DNA of 12,838 bases from CAZITB01 sp964542055 (GTDB taxonomy: Bacteria; Planctomycetota; Phycisphaerae; Sedimentisphaerales; CAMDDF01), in NCBI GenBank assembly GCA_964542055.1, contig CAZITB010000087.1, positions 1-12,838 on the forward strand. Direction: 5' to 3'. Both the position numbers and the translations under genes were made by a program. The stretch's first letter is position 1, and each line of letters begins with the position of its first letter. The notes below the pieces were generated by a model. That model was not told where the DNA came from. It searched no databases and saw only the letters and a list, made by a program, of their open reading frames with translations. Shown here one piece after another: positions 1-8,102 of the stretch.

Positions 1-544
1 AACATTTTGAATTTTTATGAAAATATCTGTGAACGGTTACAATTTTTTTAGGAGATGATTTATGAGTAACTGCAAGTTCAATATACACGCTTTCTCCATA
101 TTTATCTTTTAAGAGAAGGTCGGGAATAAAGCTTTCATCGTGTTTTTCTTTGTATATTTTTTTAAAATAATCTGTTAGATTATACTTTAAACATTCGTTA
201 CCCACTTTACAGTTAATCAATTCACACCGATTGCACACCCTTGGACTATTGATTTCAATTTCATAGTTTTTACTTTCTTTTAAGCATGACTGATAAGTTT
301 CATAGAATAAATGCTTTCCCATATAGTGTAGGTAACTCTCAGGAGAACAGGGTTTAATTACAACATGTCTAAAGTGCTTTTGCCTTTTTTCTCCCAATGC
401 AGCAACAAGTTTATTCCCACATGATATGCACTTATATTTACATCGATTTAATGGATCTACTTGATCAATAGCAACTATCTTATCGTTATCATCGAATGCA
501 TATTCATATTTAATTTTTCCTCCTTTTAATTCAATCGATCCCAT
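1..544 (-). CDS. CoiA-like zinc-finger / PD-(D/E)XK nuclease family protein, N-terminal part (cut by window edge)
   Basis: This gene runs off the left edge; 181 codons are visible from an ATG. An in-frame TAA lies about 15 codons upstream and no other ATG lies between. The N-terminus has a CoiA-type zinc-binding module: C39-x2-C42 and then H57-x2-H60 in 'KHFRH'. A second cysteine cluster follows (C104, C107, C112, C118). Further on, P141-D142 in 'FIPDLLL' and E156 in 'VYIELAVTHKS' match the spacing of a PD-(D/E)XK nuclease core as found in competence CoiA-like proteins. CoiA acts in the cytoplasm on incoming single-stranded DNA in Firmicutes; the role of such homologues elsewhere is unclear, and defence or DNA processing is possible. 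The ribosome site is poor (GGAAG directly against the ATG). Codons are far richer in A/T than in the tex gene, which hints at horizontal acquisition. The family call is from recalled motifs, not a search. Confidence 0.72.
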   Translation of the reverse strand, partial: MGSIELKGGKIKYEYAFDDNDKIVAIDQVDPLNRCKYKCISCGNKLVAALGEKRQKHFRHVVIKPCSPESYLHYMGKHLFYETYQSCLKESKNYEIEINSPRVCNRCELINCKVGNECLKYNLTDYFKKIYKEKHDESFIPDLLLKDKYGESVYIELAVTHKSSPKKIVTVHRYFHKNSKC

Positions 545-598
545 CTTCCAAATATCCCGCTGATTAAATCCTGATTTTTAAACAACCAAGCCGGTAGG

Positions 599-628
599 AT
601 GTGTAAATCTGTTTTTTGATTTACACAT
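599..628. repeat. 11-bp perfect inverted repeat (hairpin or operator)
   Basis: ATGTGTAAATC at 599-609 is the exact reverse complement of GATTTACACAT at 618-628, separated by an 8-base T-rich loop. It lies 55 bases upstream of the CoiA-like start, in that gene's 5' region. The stem is AT-rich and no clean T-run follows on either strand, so an intrinsic terminator is unlikely. A binding site for a dimeric regulator, or a transcript hairpin in the leader of the CoiA-like gene, would fit. Confidence 0.5.
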
Positions 629-685
629 GCGGTTATTTTAAAAATCATTCATAACAAAATTTCATTTCAATCATTCTTTTCAAAA

Positions 686-936
686 TCCGTCCCGATTTAT
701 CGGGATTTAATTCTAATCGGTGTCCAACAAATTTAATGCTTTCTCAAGGAAATTCCCCTTACTGAAAAATCCCCTTTGTTGCGGTGTTATTATAGCTACA
801 ATGATATAAATATCAATAATAATTTAAAACTAAAAAATCAGCGGTGTCTGCGGAATCAGCGTCAAATATATTTGAAAGAAAATCTGCGGCATCCGTCCCG
901 ATAAAAAACATCGGGATAAACTCCATCTGCGGTTAG
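686..936. repeat. Non-coding repeat tract: two TCCCGAT/ATCGGGA palindromes and three TCTGCGG motifs
   Basis: The 11-mer TCCGTCCCGAT occurs at 686-696 and 892-902. Each copy is followed by ATCGGGA, giving 7-bp stems with loops of 2 and 7 bases. TCTGCGG occurs at 847-853, 883-889 and 926-932, and TCAGCG at 838-843 and 856-861. On the minus strand the tract translates for 37 codons (926 down to 813) into alanine/aspartate-rich text of the 'DADSADTAD' kind. I read this as a low-complexity intergenic repeat of a type often mis-called as protein, not as a gene: there is no ribosome site and the peptide is periodic. Confidence 0.5.
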
Positions 937-994
937 AAAATTTCTGAAGTTTTTTTTATTTTTCACTTGCCGGGTAAAAACGCCCTTTTTTGTG

Positions 995-1070
995 AAAATC
1001 GCGCAAAGTGGCTCAAAGTTGGGTCAAAGGTGGGGTAAACTGGCCAAAACCCGCTCAAAAGTGCCGAAAA
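995..1070. other. Helically phased A-tracts, predicted curved DNA
   Basis: Eight runs of 3-4 A lie at 995, 1005, 1015, 1026, 1037, 1046, 1057 and 1067. Centre-to-centre spacing averages about 10.3 bases, one helical turn. Between them the sequence is a degenerate 10-11-mer resembling GCTCAAAGTG. Runs of A in phase with the helix are known to curve DNA, although runs of three contribute weakly. Its role is unknown; a regulatory or nucleoid-protein site is inferred only. Confidence 0.5.
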
Positions 1071-1214
1071 CTGCTCACTTTTTGATTTTACCGCAACTTA
1101 ACCTAAGTCTCGTATCTACAACCACTTACGTTAAATTTTAACCCGAGTCTTAAATACTTAGTGTCATTTTTGAGCTTGCAGCTTTGGTACAATCTCGACC
1201 AAAATATACAACGT

Positions 1215-1748
1215 TTACTTGCCGTACCTGTTAAACCACGCCCTCTGATCAAAAGGCTTTTTCTCTCTGCGGGGCCCCTGCTCCACCGGTCTGCCCACCG
1301 GCAAAATCACCCTGACAATCTTGCCCTCAGGCAATCCAAGCATACAGCTTATCTTCGTATTACGATCCTCAACCCTCAACCATCCATCGATCCAGACCGA
1401 CGCATAACCAAGCCCCGTAATCGCCAGCAATATATTCTCAACCGCCGCCGCGCAATCCTCAATCTCAAACGCCTTACCCTCATAAACCGGCTCAGGCACC
1501 TTATTTATAATACAAGCCACAAAAGCTTTCGCCGTCTGCATCGCCTTATTCTGCGGATGCATTCCCGCGATCTCACTGACCAGCTTTTGGTCATCAACTA
1601 CCACAAAATCGGTCGATTGCGCATTACATCCCGACGGCGCATCAAGCCCCGCCTGAACTATCTTAACCAGGTCATCCTTGCTGACCGGCTCATCTTTAAA
1701 CTCACCGCGATAGCTGTAACGTTCTTTAATAGCTTCAAAAATTTCCAT
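1215..1748 (-). CDS. Nitroreductase family protein (FMN-dependent NAD(P)H oxidoreductase)
   Basis: A 177-residue protein of the nitroreductase fold, which normally works as a cytoplasmic homodimer with FMN at the subunit interface and reduces nitro compounds, quinones or similar acceptors with NAD(P)H. The sequence shows the N-terminal FMN-phosphate motif (R10 in 'ERYSYRG'), the flavin-binding 'APSGCNAQS' at 38-45, and the C-terminal 'GLGYASVWI' helix start at 112-120. The length is typical of the small single-domain members. The ATG at 1748 is preferred over an ATG nine codons upstream because AGAGAGG sits 5 bases before it and the family begins with this helix. It is divergent from tex. The physiological substrate cannot be told from sequence; in anaerobes such enzymes are often general flavoreductases. 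Confidence 0.88.
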   Translation of the reverse strand: MEIFEAIKERYSYRGEFKDEPVSKDDLVKIVQAGLDAPSGCNAQSTDFVVVDDQKLVSEIAGMHPQNKAMQTAKAFVACIINKVPEPVYEGKAFEIEDCAAAVENILLAITGLGYASVWIDGWLRVEDRNTKISCMLGLPEGKIVRVILPVGRPVEQGPRREKKPFDQRAWFNRYGK

Positions 1749-1803
1749 TGCAACCTCTCTAAAAAACATTTTCAATTCACTTAGATTTTATCATCGTTTG
1801 CAC

Positions 1804-1832
1804 TTGACATAAAGGACTTTTTTTAATCTACT
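1804..1832 (+). promoter_or_regulatory. Candidate sigma70-type promoter for tex
   Basis: A perfect TTGACA (1804-1809) is followed after 17 bases by TCTACT (1827-1832; 4 of 6 to consensus). Predicted transcription would start near 1839, leaving a leader of about 25 bases that contains the AAGGAG ribosome site. This also argues against the upstream in-frame TTG at 1840 as a start. Confidence 0.5.
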
Positions 1833-1863
1833 AACCGCTTTGAATTACAAAGGAGTAAAAAAA

Positions 1864-4101
<2,238 letters not shown>

Positions 4102-4197
4102 ATTTTAAAAAAAATCCGAACAATGGCCGATTAAAATTGTAGCAGAGACGAATGTAAATTAGGTTTTAAAAAAGGGCTTTAAACATTGCATAAGTTT

Positions 4198-4206
4198 TGC
4201 TATAAT
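4198..4206 (+). promoter_or_regulatory. Extended -10 promoter (TGcTATAAT)
   Basis: A perfect TATAAT at 4201-4206 preceded by TG and one base forms an extended -10 element, which can work without a good -35; the sequence 17 bases upstream (TTTAAA) is poor. Transcription would begin near 4213. This leaves a 30-base leader and excludes an in-frame ATG at 4186 as the start of the next gene. Confidence 0.55.
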
Positions 4207-4230
4207 CCGCGGTGTTTTAAGGTAACTTGT

Positions 4231-4237
4231 AGAGAGG
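4231..4237 (+). promoter_or_regulatory. Ribosome binding site AGAGAGG that fixes a TTG start
   Basis: AGAGAGG lies 5 bases before the TTG at 4243. The same AGAGAGGTTG string precedes the nitroreductase ATG. No ATG occurs at a usable distance in this frame, so translation very probably begins at the TTG. Confidence 0.6.
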
Positions 4238-4242
4238 TTGTT

Positions 4243-5205
4243 TTGAAAAAGATAATAGTAGTTTTATTAGCAGTTTTGGTCAGTTTTCATTGTTTTGCCG
4301 CAAATTCTTTAGCCGGCAAAGCTTGCTGCCAAACCTCTGAGAATATTGATAGTTGCGAAAAAGATAACTCGCAGAACCAGGGCCCTACGCTTTTACTCGG
4401 TTACAGCGATCAGAGCAAATTCAATCCCATTTTTTCGTTTATGTATTTTGTGCCCCTGATATCCCCTACTTTGGTTGAAATGAATATCAGCCCTGATTGC
4501 CAGCAGCAAGGCAGGTTTGTCTCCTACCGCTTTGAAAAGGACGATGACACTTTCACCACCGTCAGCGAATTTGAAATGATAGGCGAAGGCTTTTATAAAA
4601 ATGTTTTCGATAAAGACAACACCATCCGCTGGAACGCCGAGATAAACGACTATCCCGAAAAATTGATGAAGGTATTGGATTATATCAAATTCAAGGGCGA
4701 AGGTTACGGCAGGATCGAGGTAAGGGGAAAAATCAAGGACGGCGTAAAGGAAGTTCGCAAGGTTGAAGTGGATTTCAATGCCCGCGACAGCCGGAGCCCT
4801 GTAGTTATCAAGGTATATGACCTGGAATCGCAGGAAGGCTTGTATAATTACGAAAACGCGTCCAACCAGATAGTAGCAAGGATCAATTCCCTGACATTCG
4901 AAAAAACCGATGGTCAGCCTAAAATGGCGATAAAACTTTCTGCTATTTCCGATTCTGAACAAGATTCCGGTTTTTGGGGTTCGTTAAAGGGCAAATTAGC
5001 GAATTTATTCCTAAAACCCATCCCCATTTCCAAGCAGGGAAACAGTGCGATGCTGGAATTTGGGCTCTATCTGACCAATAAAGAGGATGCTTTCACATTT
5101 CCCAGGGCAAAGAATTTGAAAGAAAATGAAGATTCCCAGCAGCACCTGGCAGCCAATCAAAAGGAAAAGTCTGATCTTTCCCCCAAAAGGGACGGTAAAT
5201 TTTAA
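4243..5205 (+). CDS. Secreted protein of unknown function (320 aa, TTG start)
   Basis: I do not recognise this protein. Read from the TTG it begins with a textbook Sec signal: two lysines, a hydrophobic stretch (residues 4-19, 'IIVVLLAVLVSF') and a likely cleavage after 'CFAA' at residue 20. The exported part starts with a cysteine-containing segment (C28, C29 and C38, followed by two more), which may form disulfides. It continues as a mixed polar sequence with alternating hydrophobic and charged residues suggestive of beta strands (for example 'GRIEVRGKIKDGVKEV'), and ends in a charged, probably disordered tail of about 30 residues. There is no lipobox and no later transmembrane segment, so a periplasmic or extracellular location is inferred. 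It follows tex by 141 bases but has its own promoter. No terminator is evident before the next promoter, so the downstream terminator at 5365 may also end this transcript. Confidence 0.75.
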   Translation: MKKIIVVLLAVLVSFHCFAANSLAGKACCQTSENIDSCEKDNSQNQGPTLLLGYSDQSKFNPIFSFMYFVPLISPTLVEMNISPDCQQQGRFVSYRFEKDDDTFTTVSEFEMIGEGFYKNVFDKDNTIRWNAEINDYPEKLMKVLDYIKFKGEGYGRIEVRGKIKDGVKEVRKVEVDFNARDSRSPVVIKVYDLESQEGLYNYENASNQIVARINSLTFEKTDGQPKMAIKLSAISDSEQDSGFWGSLKGKLANLFLKPIPISKQGNSAMLEFGLYLTNKEDAFTFPRAKNLKENEDSQQHLAANQKEKSDLSPKRDGKF

Positions 5206-5245
5206 TAAATTTTTACCAAAATGAACAATTTTTGTAAAAAAGCAC

Positions 5246-5274
5246 TTGAATTCTTAATGAAATAGCCCTATAAT
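5246..5274 (+). promoter_or_regulatory. Consensus-like sigma70 promoter with no gene behind it
   Basis: TTGAAT (5246-5251) and a perfect TATAAT (5269-5274) are separated by exactly 17 bases. Transcription would start near 5281. No open reading frame follows before the intrinsic terminator, and the next protein gene lies on the opposite strand. Confidence 0.65.
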
Positions 5275-5280
5275 GACGAT

Positions 5281-5400
5281 GTATTATATATCTCTTTTCT
5301 AGAGTTCCTGGTAACTTGGGAAGCTGTTATATTTATAAGTGAAATTTTTTAGGCGACTCAAGTGAAAGGCTGAAACTGACGGGTTTCAGCCTTTTTTTTT
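5281..5400 (+). ncRNA. Candidate small RNA, about 110-120 nt, unknown family
   Basis: The unit is defined by a strong promoter on its left and a strong intrinsic terminator on its right. The longest start-to-stop readings inside are of seven to nine codons, without ribosome sites. Visible local pairings are CTCT/AGAG (5292-5295 with 5301-5304) and TTCC/GGAA (5305-5308 with 5319-5322), followed by an AT-rich linker and the terminator stem. I could not match it to 6S RNA, SRP RNA, tmRNA, RNase P or any riboswitch core I know. A riboswitch is also unlikely because no gene lies downstream on this strand. It could be a trans-acting regulator, a processed 3' product of the preceding gene's mRNA, or an attenuated leader of a lost gene. 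The 5' end is a prediction. Confidence 0.5.
5365..5400 (+). terminator. Strong intrinsic terminator
   Basis: GGCTGAAAC (5368-5376) pairs perfectly with GTTTCAGCC (5383-5391) across a 6-base loop. Flanking A:T pairs extend the stem, and nine T follow (5392-5400). On the minus strand the same stem is followed only by TTTCACTT, so it should act mainly on plus-strand transcription and perhaps weakly on the convergent phosphotriesterase-family gene. Confidence 0.9.
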
Positions 5401-5464
5401 GCGCTAAAATAGGAATTTACCTTAAAAGCGGATTTACCCTGATTAAAATCAGAATTTCTACAAT

Positions 5465-6511
5465 CTATCTATAGTTTATAGTTCGTTGATGTATCGTGAA
5501 TGCATTTCGAGAGTGCGTGACAAGAAGCTGATCAATTTCTTGTTCTGTAAATCCGTTTTTCTTTAGAACTGGAATAAGATGTGTAAAAATCGGTGTAAAG
5601 GGCTTGAAAGTTCCGCCGTTTAACTGCCCAACGCTATACCAACCCGCATCGTGCGATATTAAAATATTATCGAAAAATCCCGCATTTTTGAGAGCGCCAA
5701 TTTTTTTGATAATCGACTCATTAGCATGTTCATCCGCAGAAACATTATCCAGAGACAACCATGCCTCTCTTTTGGCTATTTTGATAAGAAAATCACTTTC
5801 CCCGCCTTGAGCATGAACCCATACGAAAGCTCTGGGGGAAACATTGTGCTTTTGAAGAATATCTAACTGTTCCTCAATTACCCCGGGTCCGGAATGCGAA
5901 GCGATTGTCAAACCGGTTCGAAGATGTGTCATAGCTGCTGAGGTTACCAGCTTTTTATCCATCAATGAAAGCTTGCCGTCTTCATCATCGACGGATATCT
6001 TGATAAAACCGGGCCGAACGCCGGTTTGCCCTATTCCATCTGTAAACTCTCTGGTCCATCTATTGCAAATCTGCTGGGCGGTTTCATCAAAAGCATGAGA
6101 AGGCAAAAATCTATCACCAGCCCCATAATAGCCTGTATTTGTAATAATCTGTATATCTGTCTTCCCGGCCAATCTTCGCAGCATCAAAGGGTCACGACCA
6201 AGATAATCGGGCGTACAATCTATAAATGTTTTAACTTTGTAATCTTTCAATTCTAAAAGAAACGGGCCGGTTCTCTCTATGACCTCATTGGCATCATAAC
6301 GGCCAGGATCAAACTTATCTGCACCAATAAAATCAACAAGAAGGTGCTCATGAGTAAGGCATATCCCCATCTGATCCGGCTCAATCGCACCGGTTACAGT
6401 CATAACTGCAGGCTGCGATCCAAAACAACTGGCTGTAAATGCCCAGGTACATAGACATATAAGTATTCTTTTAACTGGAATATCTTTGTAGAACAATTTT
6501 GATTGGTTCAT
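5465..6511 (-). CDS. Phosphotriesterase-family metal-dependent hydrolase, exported
   Basis: A 348-residue member of the phosphotriesterase/aryldialkylphosphatase family (amidohydrolase TIM barrel with two metal ions). All expected metal ligands are visible: the HxH pair H54 and H56 in 'LTHEHLLVD', the lysine that is usually carbamylated (K171 in 'GFIKISVD'), H206 ('ASHSGPG'), H233 ('WVHAQ') and the catalytic aspartate D288 ('ISHDAGW'). Residues 14-33 form a signal-like segment (K14-R15 then a hydrophobic run ending 'TASCFGSQ'), so the enzyme is probably exported; the cysteine does not sit in a good lipobox. Family members hydrolyse phosphotriesters, lactones or other esters, and most natural ones appear to be lactonases; the substrate here is unknown. 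A weak AAGAG precedes the ATG, and the stop of a small possible ORF lies one base upstream. The gene is divergent from the EEP lipoprotein and convergent with the small RNA unit. Confidence 0.88.
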   Translation of the reverse strand: MNQSKLFYKDIPVKRILICLCTWAFTASCFGSQPAVMTVTGAIEPDQMGICLTHEHLLVDFIGADKFDPGRYDANEVIERTGPFLLELKDYKVKTFIDCTPDYLGRDPLMLRRLAGKTDIQIITNTGYYGAGDRFLPSHAFDETAQQICNRWTREFTDGIGQTGVRPGFIKISVDDEDGKLSLMDKKLVTSAAMTHLRTGLTIASHSGPGVIEEQLDILQKHNVSPRAFVWVHAQGGESDFLIKIAKREAWLSLDNVSADEHANESIIKKIGALKNAGFFDNILISHDAGWYSVGQLNGGTFKPFTPIFTHLIPVLKKNGFTEQEIDQLLVTHSRNAFTIHQRTINYR

Positions 6512-6512
6512 T

Positions 6513-6692
6513 TTATACTCTTAAGAATACACGCCCTATATCCTTTATGCTGATTGTTAAAAGCGGCAGGTGCCCGGGGCGACGTTGAAAACCATAATAC
6601 TGTAATGGGGCGCCGCTGTCAATGCCGAAAGCTTGGGTTAGAGCCCCTATTGCAGCTCCTATTTCGTCCTGCTCCTGCGAATTTGCTTGCAT
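6513..6692 (-). CDS. Possible 59-residue ORF abutting the phosphotriesterase-family gene
   Basis: An ATG-started frame of 59 codons ends in TAA one base before the ATG of the phosphotriesterase-family gene, a spacing typical of translational coupling. The peptide has an Ala/Gly-rich helix-like first half ('EIGAAIGALTQAFGIDSG') and a second half with 'RRPGHLPLLTISIKDIG'. There is no clear ribosome binding site before its ATG, and I do not recognise the sequence. It could be a small real protein, a decayed gene fragment, or chance. A competing plus-strand frame over the same bases looks less protein-like. Confidence 0.25.
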   Translation of the reverse strand: MQANSQEQDEIGAAIGALTQAFGIDSGAPLQYYGFQRRPGHLPLLTISIKDIGRVFLRV

Positions 6693-6875
6693 TGTTGGGG
6701 CCGAAAAGTTATATTAGTTCGAACATGCAGGGATGCACACTATAATTTTACCACTAAATGCATGTATATGTGGTTGCATCGACTTACCAAGCCATGTTAT
6801 TGACCCCAGCAACGAATCCCGTTTAGGAAAAGATATTTCTCATACGCTTTGGATGTGTTGGGAATTAGAGAAAGC
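6693..6875. other. Spacer upstream of the EEP lipoprotein gene
   Basis: Apart from the possible small ORF on its left flank, this part of the divergent spacer holds no gene. A TATAAT at 6741-6746 on the plus strand lacks a recognisable -35 (TTCGAA at 17 bases) and is 180 bases from the next start. No convincing minus-strand promoter for the phosphotriesterase-family gene was found. Confidence 0.4.
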
Positions 6876-6903
6876 TTTACAGAGCAAAAATTAATTTTAT
6901 CAG
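6876..6903 (+). promoter_or_regulatory. Candidate promoter for the EEP lipoprotein gene
   Basis: TTTACA (6876-6881) and TATCAG (6898-6903) are 16 bases apart, close to sigma70 consensus in an AT-rich spacer. Transcription would start near 6910 and leave a short leader that carries the GAGAG ribosome site. Confidence 0.35.
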
Positions 6904-6926
6904 GATGATAGAAAGAGAGTTTAAGG

Positions 6927-7835
6927 ATGAACCGATTAATTTGCGTAGTATCAATGTGTGCATTTTTATTTGTTGTCACCGGCTGCAGCGTTCCAGAGCA
7001 GCAAGAAGCCGTAAAAATCGGTTTTGATCCGGTACCATCGGACACTGTAAAAGTAATGACCTACAATGTGAAAGTCCGCAGCCCATTGAACCCTTTTAAA
7101 TGGAACTCGCGTAAAGGAGATGTTTTTAAGCTAATCGCGGACAATGAACCCGATGTTTTCTGTCTCCAGGAACCCGATTACAGCCAGCTGGTGGACTTCC
7201 AGCAAGCCTTTGGCCAATATGGCTCTTATTTCGCAGGCAGCAGAGATGGAAAAACAAAAGGGCAAAGCTGTCCGATATTTTATCGCAAGGATCGTTTCGA
7301 GTTGGTCGATTCAGGCACATTCTGGTTTTCAGACAGACCCGATAAGCCCGGCTCGCAAGGTTGGGGCAACATAATACCGCGATTTTGCAGCTGGGTAATT
7401 CTGACCGAAAAGAATCAAAACAACAGCTTTGTTGTATTCAATACGCACATGGCATGGCTTTCGCAGCGGTCCCGCAGTAAGAGTGTTCGGTTGCTTGAAG
7501 AGAAGGCATCGGCATGGAACAAGTATTTGCCTTCGATCGTGTTGGGCGATTTTAATATGACACGTGACAATTCTGCCATAAAGTTTTTGCTTACGCCCAG
7601 TACTGAAAATCCGTTTCCGCTAACTGATGCATGGCAGTCGGTTCATCCCGGCAGCCCTGATATGCCGACGTGCAATTTCGGAACATTTGCCAAAGGCCCG
7701 CAAATTGACCATATAAAGTTATGCCAGAAAGCCCAGGCAATAGCTGTCAAGATTGACGATCGTAAAATTGATGGCCGTTATCCGTCCGACCATTTTCCGG
7801 TTATTGCCACGATCAAACTGAAGCCTACAGGATAA
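6927..7835 (+). CDS. Endonuclease/exonuclease/phosphatase (EEP) superfamily lipoprotein
   Basis: A 302-residue lipoprotein of the EEP fold, the metal-dependent phosphodiesterase/phosphatase superfamily that includes DNase I, exonuclease III and sphingomyelinases. Residues 1-20 form a lipoprotein signal with lipobox 'VTGC' (C20), so the enzyme is membrane-anchored and faces the periplasm or outside. Superfamily motifs occur in order: N47 in 'MTYNVKV', metal ligand E82 in 'LQEP', H174 in 'FNTHM', D208 and N210 in 'LGDFN', 'IDHI' at 260-263, and the catalytic 'SDH' at 287-289. The domain fills the rest of the protein. GAGAG lies 7 bases before the ATG. Whether it acts on nucleic acid, phospholipid or a sugar phosphate cannot be decided; export as a lipoprotein fits scavenging of extracellular phosphoesters. 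It is divergent from the exported phosphotriesterase-family enzyme. Confidence 0.88.
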   Translation: MNRLICVVSMCAFLFVVTGCSVPEQQEAVKIGFDPVPSDTVKVMTYNVKVRSPLNPFKWNSRKGDVFKLIADNEPDVFCLQEPDYSQLVDFQQAFGQYGSYFAGSRDGKTKGQSCPIFYRKDRFELVDSGTFWFSDRPDKPGSQGWGNIIPRFCSWVILTEKNQNNSFVVFNTHMAWLSQRSRSKSVRLLEEKASAWNKYLPSIVLGDFNMTRDNSAIKFLLTPSTENPFPLTDAWQSVHPGSPDMPTCNFGTFAKGPQIDHIKLCQKAQAIAVKIDDRKIDGRYPSDHFPVIATIKLKPTG

Positions 7836-7837
7836 CA

Positions 7838-7950
7838 GTTAACGGTTAAGGTTAATGGGTCTAATATGATCTACGTTGGCATGGCTCAGTCGGTCCATTC
7901 CGCAACATGGCTTTTGTTTCGAGTTTTATCTCATTGCTTGCGCAATTGAG
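7838..7950. repeat. GGTTAA-like triple repeat and a bulged hairpin in the spacer
   Basis: Directly behind the EEP stop lie GTTAAC, GGTTAA, GGTTAA in tandem (7838-7855). At 7930-7950 CTCATTGC pairs with GCAA-T-TGAG (8 pairs, a one-base bulge, 4-base loop). No T-run follows the hairpin, so it is not a standard intrinsic terminator. Its function is unknown. Confidence 0.3.
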
Positions 7951-7998
7951 CTATTATGAACAAATACCCCCACCGGCTCTATTTAGAAATTCAAACTA

Positions 7999-8027
7999 TT
8001 GACGGTCAGATGAAAACGATGTATCAT
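7999..8027 (+). promoter_or_regulatory. Sigma70-type promoter for the DUF4091 gene
   Basis: TTGACG (7999-8004) and TATCAT (8022-8027) are exactly 17 bases apart, each 5 of 6 to consensus. Transcription near 8034 would give a leader of about 69 bases before the ATG at 8103. It would also exclude the in-frame ATG at 7956, which precedes the promoter. Confidence 0.55.
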
Positions 8028-8102
8028 ACTTCCATGACGCCCAGAGAAGTATTGCAGATATTTCTGGATTCAATTAAAAATCTTAATACAGCGAGGTTCT
8101 CG

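Larger units (their letters stand above)
545..1214. other. Gene-free region of about 670 bases
   Basis: No supportable gene was found on either strand between the CoiA-like start and the nitroreductase stop. The region contains the palindrome at 599-628, the repeat tract at 686-936, phased A-tracts at 995-1070 and an imperfect 13-mer direct repeat (TTAACCTAAGTCT at 1098-1110, TTAACCCGAGTCT at 1138-1150; 11 of 13 identical, 40 bases apart). No tRNA-like fold, transposase remnant or intrinsic terminator was seen. Confidence 0.6.

Noticed and set aside
813..926. 37-codon minus-strand frame with DADSADTAD-like sequence
   Set aside because: Periodic low-complexity repeat translation without a ribosome site; treated as a repeat.
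1161..1784. Long plus-strand open frame across the nitroreductase gene
   Set aside because: It is the antisense shadow of a gene with clear family motifs; its translation is Arg/Leu/Asn-rich with no recognisable domain.
4221..5318. Shared 9-mer GGTAACTTG in the leader of the secreted-protein gene and in the candidate small RNA
   Set aside because: The copies are identical rather than complementary, so they cannot pair, and 9-mer matches of this kind are expected by chance in a window this size.
6554..6745. Plus-strand 63-codon frame in the spacer before the EEP gene
   Set aside because: No ribosome site or promoter precedes it and the peptide resembles no domain; the opposite strand has the more plausible frame.
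6741..6746. Perfect TATAAT on the plus strand
   Set aside because: No acceptable -35 at 15-19 bases, no extended -10, and no gene starts within 180 bases.
7956..8102. In-frame N-terminal extension of 49 codons to the DUF4091 protein
   Set aside because: It would bury the signal peptide, and it contains a TTGACG-17-TATCAT promoter that places transcription downstream of its ATG.
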